In this document: positions 37,101-47,471 of the stretch, one piece after another
How positions within the stretch are numbered: position 1 is the stretch's first letter
Layout of the letters: each line of letters starts with the position of its first letter
Made by a program: the position numbers and the translations under genes
DNA from: Fistularia commersonii
Taxonomy: Eukaryota > Chordata > Actinopteri > Syngnathiformes > Fistulariidae
Length of the DNA: 64,000 nucleotides
Assembly: GCA_037954325.1 (NCBI GenBank)
Contig: JBBMNZ010000034.1
Location: 9,504,501 to 9,568,500 of the forward strand
Direction: 5' to 3'
Notes under the pieces: model-generated
What the model saw: the letters and a program-made list of their open reading frames with translations, nothing else
Databases searched by the model: none
Told to the model about the DNA's origin: nothing

Positions 37101-39310
37101 GCCCACCCTGGTCCCGTCTATCACATACAGAGACATGCGATTCAATCTCTCCTTTACACGTCTGGGCAATTTAGGGTCTTCAATCAACCTAATGCATGTT
37201 TTTTTTTTTTGGTTTGTGGGAACCCGGAGAAAAGCCACACAGACACGGGGGACAACATGCAACTCCACAAAGGGAGAGTCTCTGTCTGAATCCGATGGGA
37301 ACCTTCTTGCTGAGAGGCAGAAGTGCCAAACCACACGCTTATTTACAATATTGTGAATGTTTTTCATGAAAGTCTAGCTGGACGGAGGAGAAATGGTGTG
37401 TCGTTCTGTAGTTACTCAATGAAAAACAATATGCAGAGGAACCGTATTCTATTTTTGAAACAACCGGCTTAGTAGTAAACTCAAGACTAACTTGGAGGGG
37501 TTCCAGGATATCGACCAGATCGGACAGCCTCCTGGACGCTCTATCTTGACCTTCTCATCTCCGTTCTTGTTGCAAATGCTCACCACTCCGTTCATCATGC
37601 CAAGGGCAAGGTACTGGCCGTCGTTCGTCCACCTGCAACAACATGTGAAACCTCAAATACAAACACCGGTTCACGTCACATGCAAACTATATTTACGGAG
37701 ACTCGACAGGCTTCACTCACCCGCAACATGTTATTTTGCTGCTCACTTTATGTTTGTTCACAGATTCCTGCTCTGGTGACCACAGACCTAGAACATTTGG
37801 TAAGGATTTAAACAGCTTTCGTTGGCTTTTTCTTTATTAGAAAACATTTGCAAGGATTTCATGATATATATCGTCATAAAAGGTCAGTATTGTGCTCTCA
37901 CCAAAGTCACCAGACGAACAGGAAGCCAGTTGGTGAGTAACAGGATTATAGGCAAGACACTGAATGGAGTCATTGTGACTACAAAAGAAAGCATAAGATT
38001 TATTGAGTCATGCAGGCGTGCACACTGTGGAGCATCTATACTTCTGACTACAGGGGTGAAGGTTAAACGCTGTAACACAACTTGTGGACTGTGATATTGG
38101 ATTCAATGAATAAATTCTCGCGACACTGAAATGGAGGAGGCACTTACGAAAATCTTAAAATACCCTCCAGTTTAGAGGTCCAAATGATGACATATTTGTC
38201 TGCCGATCCAGACGCAAACCTTTTACCTGCATGTGCAAATGCAGTCATTAATAGAATCATCATAAACTATTACTGCGATTATTATGTGCATATTTGGCCT
38301 ACCATCTTTGGCATAGGCCACACAGTACACTACATCTTTGTGTCCTTTTAGGGGTTGAATAAGTGTTCCGTCTGCTGTGTCGTAAACCTGCAAAAAAGTA
38401 CAAGGCACATTAAATATTACACTATAAGTTTAATTTATAGCGGCGTGCGACGGAAAATATACACATCTTACCAGGACGCGGAGACCTGCTGCGATTAACA
38501 GCTGGCTGCCATCTGGCTTGAAAGCAATGTCGTACACACTGCAATCGGGCAGAGCAGAGATGTTTATCTGATAAATCATTGCAGAGTCATAATCTCCAGT
38601 TGTTAGAAGTGATTTAATGCCATTATTTGTAAATACATTTGCAAATCATGAATGTAGGGTGGACTTTGAAAATACCAGAGTCCGCTACTGAGAATATGAG
38701 TTAAATTGTAAAAGTCTCTTGAGTTTTGAACAATGTGAAGATTATTTGTACAATCGGTGACTTAAAGCTTCGATCTACCAGTCACTCTTGCAAATCTAGG
38801 GTCACCGTTGAATAAATAAAAAGAAAATAAAAAGAAGAGGGAAAATGTGATGTTAGAAATAAGATTTCTTTATATTTTAATACAAAGTAATCTTAATTTC
38901 TAGACTAAATAAACGCTACTGGCTTCACTGTGTGTCAACTTGGTCTTCGTGTATTGGGGGCACAGAAGTCATTCATTTGATTGGATTTGATATGGATTTA
39001 CTTTGTTAAAAATTGTTTATGACTTTAACTCACAGACACTCGAAATAAGGACAAACTGTATTGACTCCAGCAGGAGTCAAATCAAAAGTTGTCATTGTGC
39101 TGAACGTTTTTGTTCCTCGACTGCTTAATACGATTAAACAGAAGCTTTAGCATCTTCGCCCAAGACGCTGTTGCTAGGAAGCTAACGCTAGCTAAGAAGC
39201 TAACGCTAGCTAAGAAGCTAACACTCGCAGGAGGGGTGGTGGCTACCGAACCGCTCCGAAACCCACCATTGTTCCCCGAATGTCTCTTTCCAGGTCAGAA
39301 CCGCTCTCAT
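19746..39310 (-). CDS. ift122: Intraflagellar transport protein 122 (IFT-A subunit), complete
   Basis: Subunit of the IFT-A complex that drives retrograde ciliary transport and GPCR entry into cilia. I placed 29 coding exons (minus strand, start-end): 39310-39267, 38538-38472, 38387-38303, 38226-38148, 37978-37902, 37787-37721, 37632-37492, 36384-36309, 35545-35354, 34979-34841, 34381-34179, 33321-33184, 33006-32842, 32305-32108, 31924-31784, 31595-31542, 30961-30800, 29980-29814, 28293-28122, 26858-26756, 24323-24183, 24084-23987, 23012-22912, 22050-21885, 21167-21050, 20969-20841, 20275-20205, 20106-19942, 19832-19746. They total 3546 nt: 1181 codons plus stop, all phases consistent. The start is MRAVLTWKETFGEQC. 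WD40 repeats fill the first half (KDGKRFASGSADKYVIIW), and an alpha-solenoid follows from about residue 560. Cysteine pairs CYRC, CGCINC, CPTC and CCPYCRR end the protein. One intron appears to be GC-AG (donor after 31784). Confidence 0.96.
20276..20840. other. ift122 intron with single-copy, possibly regulatory sequence
   Basis: 565-bp intron containing TAATGCAGGTTAATCCCTGC, with TTAATCCC and CATTAAGATGAG phrases. It has no repeat signature. It may be conserved non-coding sequence; this cannot be tested here. Confidence 0.3.
24640..25380. promoter_or_regulatory. Candidate conserved non-coding element in an ift122 intron
   Basis: The 2.4-kb intron between exons 24323-24183 and 26858-26756 holds a long stretch with no repeats, very few CpGs and many homeodomain-type cores: ATTAGCTTATCA, GCTGATTGATGTGC (a PBX/HOX-like TGATTGATG), and TCTCATTAGTCATTTATA. 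This composition resembles vertebrate developmental enhancers. The call is by texture only; a cross-species alignment would decide. Confidence 0.35.
28650..29130. promoter_or_regulatory. Second candidate conserved non-coding stretch in ift122
   Basis: In the intron between exons 29980-29814 and 28293-28122. Unique sequence rich in TTTGATGT, TTAATATCAAATG and GAATTCAAGC-like words, with no repeat family recognisable. Confidence 0.3.
30531..30556. repeat. (GT)n microsatellite in an ift122 intron
   Basis: About 13 GT units. A (CA)n tract of about 13 units lies at 31020-31046, in the next intron. Confidence 0.9.
31020..31046. repeat. (CA)n microsatellite in an ift122 intron
   Basis: About 13 CA units, about 60 bases from the exon 30961-30800. 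Confidence 0.9.
37010..37350. repeat. Dispersed teleost-type interspersed repeat
   Basis: Full-looking copy of a very common fish repeat. It contains CCAATTCCAGCTGTCATTGG, CACACAGACACGGGGGACAA and ATGCAACTCCACAAAGGGAG. It is in an ift122 intron. Shorter relatives lie at 25755-25830, 48180-48410 and 55850-56010. Confidence 0.7.
39178..39222. repeat. Short tandem repeat AAGCTAACGCTAGCTAAG
   Basis: About 2.5 copies of an 18-19 base unit, inside the first ift122 intron. Confidence 0.85.
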
Positions 39311-39652
39311 TTCGACGTTTTCCGAAGCGGACGCGACGTGTCCGCTATCAACAGGCTGCTGTTTGCTAGTTTCTCATAGCTCCGCTGTGTCTCTCCGCAA
39401 GCGGGGGTGCAAAGCGACGGTTTGAACGTCCTGTCGTAATCCGACGCCAAGTGTCGTACAGACGGAGGGGGCGAGAGAAAGCCACGCGGTTTTACAATAA
39501 AAACACAAATAATGATCAAAAAGAGGAGAGCATGATGCTGGTGGAGGATGGTTGATATGGAAACTCCAAACATCCAAGCTCGGTCTGAAACTCCGCCCCG
39601 CGGAAGGAAGGAGGCGTTGCGTCGGAGGCGGAGCCACCGGGCGCCTCCTTGA

Positions 39653-39660
39653 TGACGTCA
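39653..39660. promoter_or_regulatory. ift122: CRE-type palindrome upstream of ift122
   Basis: Full TGACGTCA, about 340 bp upstream of the ift122 ATG, in CpG-containing sequence. CREB/ATF sites of this kind are common in housekeeping promoters. I did not find a convincing RFX X-box nearby. Confidence 0.4.
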
Positions 39661-39699
39661 TCCGTCACAATTGATTTGCCTATCAATGTCATCGATCCA

Positions 39700-42094
39700 T
39701 CCGAATACTCCTGGAATGCGGGCTTTCGATGCAGCCAATTCGGATGATTTTTTTTAAAAAAAAGGACATTTTTCAGTTGAGTGGACAGAGGGATGTAAGT
39801 CTGTGAGATGAGATGGTGGGTGATTATGGAGGATGAACAGTGGACAGGGTTCGGAAGGTCAATGCAGATGCTGGATTCATAACAACATTTTATCTGCAGT
39901 TACATAAAACCTGCTTGGTTGTTTGTCGAATCTCGTCTCTCGCCCGGTGACCCCGAGCAGTGTAGATACTGCCTGACTATTCAGAGAAAGGTACAGGGCA
40001 ACACTATTTCATGTTCATGGCTATATCAGGAATGTAAAAAAGAGGAATGAGAGCAGGAAAGACTGTAGGTGCAAACCATACATGTGTGATCCAACGCGAG
40101 CAACGTCTGGAGAAGCTGTTAGTGCTACATAAAAAAAAAAAAATGTGTGAGAAGAGGGTGAAAATGGCAGGGCGCTGGAAAGAGGTGATTATCATGTAAT
40201 TCTGTGGGGATTTTTTTTTACCTTGCGGTCACATACAGCATCGTGAATCACAGGGATGCAAAAGAGCACGGTCGACAGATGCTGACCCGTCATGCTGGAT
40301 TGCAGATTTTGGGGAGGGACCTTCTGTCCGGAGGAAACTTGCACATATGGGCTACTGATGATGCATCTGGCGGCGGGCCTCCTGAGACGCACTCGTCTTG
40401 GAGTGTGCAGATGGGAGCGGATGACACAAGAATGTCTGTGTGAATGGAAATGTGTTTTTGCACCAGTGGTCGGGAAGCCCCCGCCCACAGTGGTTTGGGA
40501 TGGGAGCCTTGAGCATAAGCGGTTACCTCCATATCATCTGGCTCAGTCAGACAGCAGCTTATGTATCTTTAGATTCTGTGCCGCTACATGTATTCCAGTG
40601 ATATGGAATATTTCGAGGGGGTTAGTGACGACTTCAAATCCAATTTTTCACATTTCTATGGACTACTACAAATGGGCTGCACCCAATTCCTTTTCTGTGT
40701 CTGTGCACCTTCGCCACAGTCTCCTGCAGGCTGTGTGAAGAGAATAGCAATTGTGTTGCACTACTTGTTAATTTGCATAAATTTCAACCTGGACAGCTTT
40801 ATGCACGGGAGGTGATCCATCACAAAGTGAGAGCTCTGCGATTGTCAGTAGTAAATAAAGACCAACTCTGAATTTGCATGAGTTATGTCTCCCTAGAAAT
40901 TGCCTTCCAAGACAGTCCTTGTAAACTATGTAAGCACACATGGGAGGCAGATTGCTGACATACTGTCGTCTCGTTTCGGCTTGGAAATCCACAGAAAGAT
41001 AGTCCTTCCCCTTTTCTTTCCCCATCGCAGTGACATGTTGTGCCGACGCAGCCATCAAGCCTGTGACGAGGGTTCGGCAAACAAACCACTGACGACCGCG
41101 GCTCAGCACACAAACCAGATCCGATTGTTAAAAATGGGATTCGATGGAGAGTCAAAACTGCAGCTGTATTGTTTTGAGAAGGAAAACTAACTTGGCGCAT
41201 TCTAATTTCAAAACAAAGGTCTATTCAGTACGCACGTCACACAATTTGAGACTTTAGACCTTGTTAGGATTGCTGCCTACTGCTGTTTCATTTGCTAACA
41301 TAATATTTGCCATGCCTCTGTTTTCTCCAGGAATTACAGCCTCACCTACAATGGCTTTTCTTGATGCCACTGAGATGCATCATAAGTTGAAACAGAATAA
41401 AACTGGTAACACATAGATTTTGTTCAATTCATGCAATTCAGAGAACAGAGTGATTTTAATCTATACCTTCTTTACCTTTCGGCTGCTCCCTTCAGGAGGC
41501 GTCACGGCCGCTCACCTGCCTCCATCTGCATTTTTAACATTACCATAATATGGTGATGGTTTCTTACATGATTTCCCTTATATTATGATATATATTTCCA
41601 GAAAATATACTTTTACTTGCGCGACGTAATCACAATTTATCTATTTTCTTTTCGCGAAGGGCCAATCCGTTCTGTTTGTCCATCCGGCTTCCCGTAGCTT
41701 CGTTGATTCCCTGCTACTTCCGGGTTTTTATGCGCGCCGCGGACTGTATTGTCCGTATTTTTTTTGTTTTTCTACATTTGATTTTCCAACTTTCGGTCTT
41801 TTATTCACAGCGTTTGATCGGAATATGAAAGTTTGTGCAACCCCGGTACGTCCACGTTTGAAACCAATTTATTGCAACAATTATTTCCGGGGGAAATCAG
41901 CGAATTTTCCAGCGTAAATAAGCAGAATAGCGCGAAAAAAAAGCCTGATAAGATTTATCGGATAAATTCGTGACGTTGCTAGAACTAGATATTTTCGCCA
42001 GAATCCTCTTGTACTCTCTCAGCCTCCCCAGATTTTATTTGAATCCCCTTGAGTCACGTTAAAACGCCTGTTTTTGGAAAAAGGAGACTCCAGA
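39700..42094. other. ift122-mbd4 intergenic region
   Basis: The two genes are head-to-head, as in human, but about 2.8 kb apart here. Most of the region is unique sequence without recognisable exons; the open frames at 40292-40738 and 40883-41200 show no domain. An ETS-type site, ACTTCCGG at 41716-41723, lies in a CpG-richer patch (about 41640-41900) that probably holds the mbd4 promoter. Confidence 0.5.
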
Positions 42095-44511
42095 ATGGCT
42101 GAGGATGAGGAGAAAGGGGATAAGCTGCTGGACAAAGAGCAGAATACAGTCCTTTTAAATACCACTACTTCCTCAGAAAGCCCCACTGGGGAAAGGGATG
42201 ATAAGACGCCAGTGGAAATGTGTCTAAGCAGCTGTGAAATCCAGACAAAGACAGGTCATAGTCCAGGTCACGCCGACACAGAAGATCCAGGCTGCACCTC
42301 CAAGATGCCTCCTGGCTGGAGAAGAGAGGTCAGGCAGCGAAGGAGCGGCAAGACAGCCGGGAAACTGGACGTCTATATCACAAGGTGATTCTGTTTTCTA
42401 TTAATCCACCCGCACGATGCTTCGTATATCTAATTATTTGTTTATTTTGAAGTCCCCAGGGGCAGACGTTCAGGTCCAGAGCATCCCTGCAGGCTTACCT
42501 CAAAGAAGGTTGGGAAAACGTCGATATAAACCTCTTTGATTTCCGCACCGTCAAGAACGACGGGAACTCTCCGGAAAGAGTTTGCACCGTCCGAGCGAAA
42601 GCGCCAAGGAGGAAGACGACCTCGGCCGAGGGACGGCACGGGTCCACAGAAAAGCCGCCTTCCAGAAAAGCAAAAAAGACCGTTTCGTCCTGCAGAAGAG
42701 ATGCAAAGGTCAAAAAGGTCGACGCTGAGAACGCGGATGGAGGGTTCGAGACCGGGAACACGATCCCGCCCTCGGCGTCGGACCACGATGCCGAGCCGCG
42801 GAAGAGCCCGCAGGGGACAGGAATACTGAGAGAGAAGATTCTCCGACGAGCTCCCGCCGCCGAACAGCAGGGAGCCGACGAGAACGGCCATCCGCCCGTC
42901 CCGACCCTGGAAGTCCGACCCGCAAGCGACACCGAGAAGGGGGACGAGCCTGGTTCTGAGAGCGGTGCCGGTGCAGAGAGTCATTGGGCCGCGGAAGAAG
43001 AGACGAGACCGCCTGGATCCACCGGTGGGGACGCTTCTTCACAAAGAAGTAGGAAGGACTTTCACCCGCCCAAAGGAGTTTGTTCATCCTCTCAGGAGCT
43101 TGGTTGAAATGGTGGACTTTTGGGAATGATGTGAAAAAAATGAATAAAATCGCAGTCAAATAATGATCTGCAAATGAATAAATAGTTACATCAGTTATGC
43201 TTGTGCAGTTTTCCATATCTTTAATGACGCCCCCAAACGCATCTGTGATGCTGGAAGTAACAGCCTCATCCATAATGTCGTCGTCTTTCCTTTATTTTAC
43301 CTGAACAGAGTCCAAAAGCCAGGAAGACAAACGGAAAACGAGCCCATATTTTAGCAGAAAACCCCTTAAAGACGGTAAAACCCCAAATTTTAACACAATA
43401 CAAGTACGTCTATGTGACACTCATTGAAAATGTACTGGTGAATGTGCAGGTCTCAGCCCGCCCAGGAGGAAGGCCTTCAAGAAGTGGACGCCGCCTCGTT
43501 CTCCCTTCAACCTCGTGCAGGAGACCCTTTTCCACGACCCCTGGAAACTCCTGGTGGCGACCATCTTTCTGAACAAGACGAGCGGTAAGACTCGACGGCC
43601 GCAAACGCGCAGCTCTCACAACGCAGGTTTTCTCACCCTGAAATATAATTCCAGGTAAAATGGCCATCCCAGTACTCTGGCAGTTCTTCGAGCGCTACCC
43701 GTCTGCCGAGGTGGCCCGGGAGGTGGACTGGAAGCCCATGTCTGAACTCCTGAAGCCACTCGGCCTCTACGAGCTCAGAGCCAAAATCATCATCCGCTTC
43801 TCAGGTAAAAACGGGCCGTTTCTTTGAATCCTCGTGAAGCCGCTCTGCCGTTAACAGAGTCCCTCTATTTTTTCTCATCAAGACGAATATCTATCCAAAC
43901 CATGGCGATACCCCATCGAGCTGCACGGCATCGGGAAGTACGGAAACGACTCGTACAGGATTTTCTGTTTGGGTGAATGGAGACAGGTGAGCGTGATGCT
44001 AACAGAGTAGCTAACGTTAGTCAAAAGGTAGTATTTGTACAAAAAAAAAAAGCGGGTATGTGTTCACACCGCTGGCGTCGAACAAAAGAGGCGCGGTTCA
44101 TTATTGGAAGCCGGGGTCGTCGGCCGCCGCCCACACGAGGAAAAAGCGAAAGCCCAATTAGCTGCGGGTACCTTTTGATCTACAAAGCAGAGGAATTAAA
44201 GTGTCTGGAGGTCTCCGTCGCAAACGGGGGTGAGCCGGAGCATCGGGAACGCTCGCAGACCGACGCAACTTTGATCACAACTACAGCCCTTGATCTGAGA
44301 GAAGGGTTTTTTTTTTTTTTTTTTGCTCCATTGTAGAAAAGGACACGCAAAAAGGGGCCGGATCCTTCTCAAACTAGCCAAATGTACACTTCAATCCAAA
44401 CTTGCTTTGGTTGACTCTGTGCTTTTCTGTCAAAAGGTGACACCTGAGGATCACAAGCTGAACAAATACCACGCCTGGCTGTGGGAGAACCACGTGCAAC
44501 TCGGGCTCTGA
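42095..44511 (+). CDS. mbd4: Methyl-CpG-binding domain protein 4 (thymine DNA glycosylase)
   Basis: Nuclear base-excision repair enzyme that removes T or U from G mismatches at CpG sites. Exons: 42095-42384, 42453-43048, 43309-43374, 43450-43584, 43655-43804, 43883-43986, 44437-44511 (TGA); 471 codons. The MBD begins KMPPGWRREVRQRRSG near residue 68 and continues into SPQGQTFRSRASLQAYL. A basic, charged linker follows. The C-terminal HhH-GPD glycosylase has PWKLLVATIFLNKTSG, LHGIGKYGNDSYRIFC with the catalytic Asp (about residue 435), and PEDHKLNKYHAWLWENH. The start ATG at 42095 follows an in-frame non-ATG stretch. The donor of exon 2 is ambiguous: 43048 (GTAGGA) or 43024 (GTGGGG), both in phase and differing by 8 residues. 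Confidence 0.95.
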
Positions 44512-44776
44512 GGACAGTCGCGAAGATCCAACCGACCGCCCGAAGTCAGATGACGACACGGCGACATGCAGGATGCATCATCACCGGCATTCTCTGGCAA
44601 ACAAGATGTTTTTAAGACTCATTTTATTCCCAAATCAGTTCTGTAAGCAGGGTAATGAAGATATCTTGTGCCCAACTGTTCAACTTTTAAAATCAGGAAA
44701 CGTAAAAAATGACAATTCCAAGTTCAGCAAGCTATCTGGAAAGCTGCTGCCAAAAAAAAACGAAACAATGCGATAC

Positions 44777-44782
44777 AATAAA
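44777..44782 (+). other. mbd4: mbd4 poly(A) signal
   Basis: AATAAA, 266 bases past the mbd4 stop codon. Confidence 0.6.
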
Positions 44783-45127
44783 TAACAACCATACATGAAT
44801 ATCTTTGGTGAAAACACCCCAGCGTGCAGACTCCCTTAACAAATGCACAAAAATGCAGAAACATTCTGAGGTCGGGAAGGGGTTTTGCTCCGAGCCAAAA
44901 ATCTTTTCATCTTGAGCGCAGCCATGCGTGGCTTTGCACGCCACGCAGCAGCTTTGGATTCCCAAGGCAACCGTTGCCACCGCCATGCCCGGCTGTGTAC
45001 ACGGGCGGCTCAATCTCCGACTCCCCTTTTGTTTCATTTACATTTAGAGTAATAGGAGTGTAGCTTTAAGCGGAAATCCCTTCCCTGGCCGGGCGACGTT
45101 TCCAACCGAACCAACTCGCGCCGCAAA

Positions 45128-46228
45128 ATGAAACTGCGTGAGTTTCGATCCTTCTTTTTCCCGCTTTACGGACTGGAATTCTGGATGTGAGCGCGGCGTG
45201 TTCATCGAACGTTCACCTCCACAGCGGCCATTTCTGTAGCTTCCACCCCGGCGTGTGTTTCCCGTGACGCAAACGCTGCCCGACGCGGACGCCGCTCCCT
45301 GGCGGTCGCTCCCGCCACGCCGTCCATCCTCCCCCCGTTGCGGACGTGCAACCAGGTGAGCAATCGCACCGAAATCCATCCATTTTGCGCACTTGTTAAA
45401 AGAAAAGAAACAAAATGTGATTCTGTAAAGAGTATTCCGCGGCTCAACCCTTTACATCCGCCGACCGTCCGCAAACGCACCGTCAGCCTGGAGACTCCCA
45501 CAGCTCACCACCACAACCACCAGCGGGCGCTGATCATGCAGAGGAGGGAGTACGACAGGTCGTAAGAATTGACAGTTGAAGAGTACAAGCGGCGGCGTGT
45601 TTGCGTCGGGGTTAAAAGGTCGTCTGGCGCGGCAGGTTTCACACGATGTGGCGGAAACCCCTCTACGGGACCGGCGGCGAGAAGGAAGAGTACAGGTGTG
45701 TGGTTCGCACCGTCGCGGTGTTAGATCTCTGGAGGTCAGCCGTGACAAAGAGGCGGCCCGTGCTTGCAGGAGGGAGCTGCGCGAGCATCTGAAGGGCCAG
45801 ATGGAGGAGAAGTGCGCGGCGTTGAGGTCACGGCTTGCCGGCCGAGGGCGGGAGGCGGAGCGTCTGCGCGAGGTGGACCGGCTCGCCATCACCGGAGAAC
45901 GGGAGCAGAGACTCCAACACAAGCAGGCCATGTCGGCTTTCAGGGACGAGAACAAGAGGGTACGCTCTCACTCCTTCATGCATTATGCATCCACTTCTGC
46001 TGCAGTTCTTTTGACCCACACACACACACACACACACAGGCATCCAGAAATTGTTCTAATGCTGCAAGCAGTTTTGAGGTTTCTCTCTGCTGTATGTGTG
46101 TGTGTGTGTGTGTGTAGCTAATGGAGCAGAGCTGGAGAGACAAAGCTCTAATGCGCTCCCAGGAGGCCCTGGAGGAGAGAGAGCTTCTCCGCCTCACGCC
46201 CATCAACTGGAGTGGAACTCTCAAATAA
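45128..46228 (+). CDS. Small coiled-coil protein, not recognised
   Basis: Five exons with agreeing phases give 189 codons plus TAA: 45128-45137, 45225-45355, 45431-45558, 45770-45959, 46118-46228. The first exon is only ten bases (ATGAAACTGC, then a strong GTGAGT donor), so the start is the least certain part. The N-terminal third is Ala/Arg/Pro-rich. A middle segment contains QRALIMQRREYDR. The C-terminal half is a highly charged helix (EHLKGQMEEKCAALRSRLAG, then LMEQSWRDKALMRSQEALEE) and ends LRLTPINWSGTLK. The charged heptad-like pattern would fit a cilium- or cytoskeleton-associated protein, but I do not recognise the family and assign no function. No signal peptide or membrane segment is visible. 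AATAAA signals follow at 46531 and 46561. Confidence 0.8.
46017..46115. repeat. Complementary (CA)n and (GT)n pair in a 158-bp intron
   Basis: (CA)n at 46017-46038 and (GT)n at 46095-46115, both about 11 units, inside the intron 45960-46117. The GT tract runs straight into the acceptor AG, so there is no ordinary polypyrimidine tract. The two tracts could pair in the transcript. Confidence 0.92.
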
Positions 46229-46317
46229 GCTGAAGTGCAACATCCTGAGGCGGAGAGGGCTGGAAAACAGGCGGACATGTTTTTGTAGTTCTGAAATGAG
46301 GACCGGCAGACAAACAT

Positions 46318-46318
<1 letters not shown>

Positions 46319-46355
<37 letters not shown>
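46319..46355. repeat. (CT)n microsatellite
   Basis: About 18 CT units in the 3' UTR of the gene ending at 46228. Confidence 0.95.
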
Positions 46356-46358
<3 letters not shown>

Positions 46359-46588
46359 GAATGAATCCGGCCTTAAAATTGCTTCCCGACAACCGAGTCC
46401 TGAAACTGAAACAGGGGTCTCCTGGATTCTGGTCTACTGCAGAGATAACTGGAGATCAGATGGCGTCACCCGTTTCACCCTTAGCTTGCTCCGCACGTTT
46501 TGCCCCGAACGCCCGTTTTTACCGTGTGTGAATAAAAGATGTCGCGTAAAACGCATGAAAAATAAAGCACGCACAGTGACATTTTATT

Positions 46589-47471
46589 TCAAAGCAAAAA
46601 TCTATGGAGTGGACGACCTTCCACACTGTCTAACGCAAACATGGACGGACAGATATGTCAGTGTATCTGGGCGGTGCTCGAACCCTTAGTGCTATACGCT
46701 ATAAAATTATGACCGAACTGGACCCCCCCCCGGAAAAAGTGAGCAAAGTATAATACAGTATATTGTTTTCTAATAAATATTGCTTTGAAAATAAATTAAA
46801 AAAGGCAACAAAAATGGCTTGCATCTTCATAACAATCGCTGGTATTTTAAGCACATTCCCTTTAAAAACTTTTTTTTTCCCCCCTTGCAGCGATGTGTCG
46901 ATCCCTGATTTCATTCTCCTACAACCAGACAATAAATACACACCGTGGGGGTTTCTCTCATGTCAGCTCCTTTTCATGCATTAACACTAAAAACAATCAT
47001 TCCCTATTAAAAAAAAATGGGCAGGGGGTCACGGTGGAATTTATCCCAGAGTTTGGACGCGCCTACATTTTGCTTGGATCAGTGAGCGGAACGGACGGAC
47101 GTGATGGGAATACGAATAATGACATCATTACACGGGAAACTCTGGAGGCCGGGTCAAACATCCAAATGCATAATGGATTTCAACAATCAGTCGTGGTTTT
47201 CCACGGAGCCCCCGAACCAGGCGGGAGGGCGAAGGGGGGGTTAAGTTCCTTTAAATCAGTCCGGTAAAGCTTCGTTATTTCCTTTTTCAAGATTCACGGC
47301 GGCTCGCTCTTCCCTGCGTCGTCCTATTTCAGAAATACAAACGTACCCGAGCTCTTTCCGTTATCCCGGCTCCGAAAAATCCCCGAATAAATCCCTGAAA
47401 AGCTCAGACCGTAGAGACCGTCTCCCGACTCCGGAAGAGTCCGCTCTCGCCCGTCCTCGGCCTCGGCCTTC
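46589..47471. other. 3'-side region between two convergent genes
   Basis: No exon seen. It is expected to be creld1 3' UTR. The nearest minus-strand AATAAA is at 46583-46588, only about 20 bases from the plus-strand AATAAA at 46561-46566. Confidence 0.45.

Noticed and set aside
38760..38830. Alternative first ift122 exon ending ...ACTG|GTAGAT
   Set aside because: It fits the phase but has a stop codon just upstream and no family similarity. The exon at 39310-39267 encodes the expected MRAVLTW start and was chosen.
40292..40738. 148-codon frame between ift122 and mbd4
   Set aside because: No recognisable motif, no splice partner, no poly(A) signal nearby. The length is within chance for a few kb.
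42442..43273. Antisense open frames over mbd4 exon 2 (180 and 187 codons)
   Set aside because: GC-rich, Arg-rich shadow of the mbd4 linker exon. No start context, splice signals or domain.
45452..45955. Antisense Arg/Ser-rich frame of 167 codons
   Set aside because: Shadow of the plus-strand exons and their introns. Composition only reflects the charged coiled-coil on the other strand.
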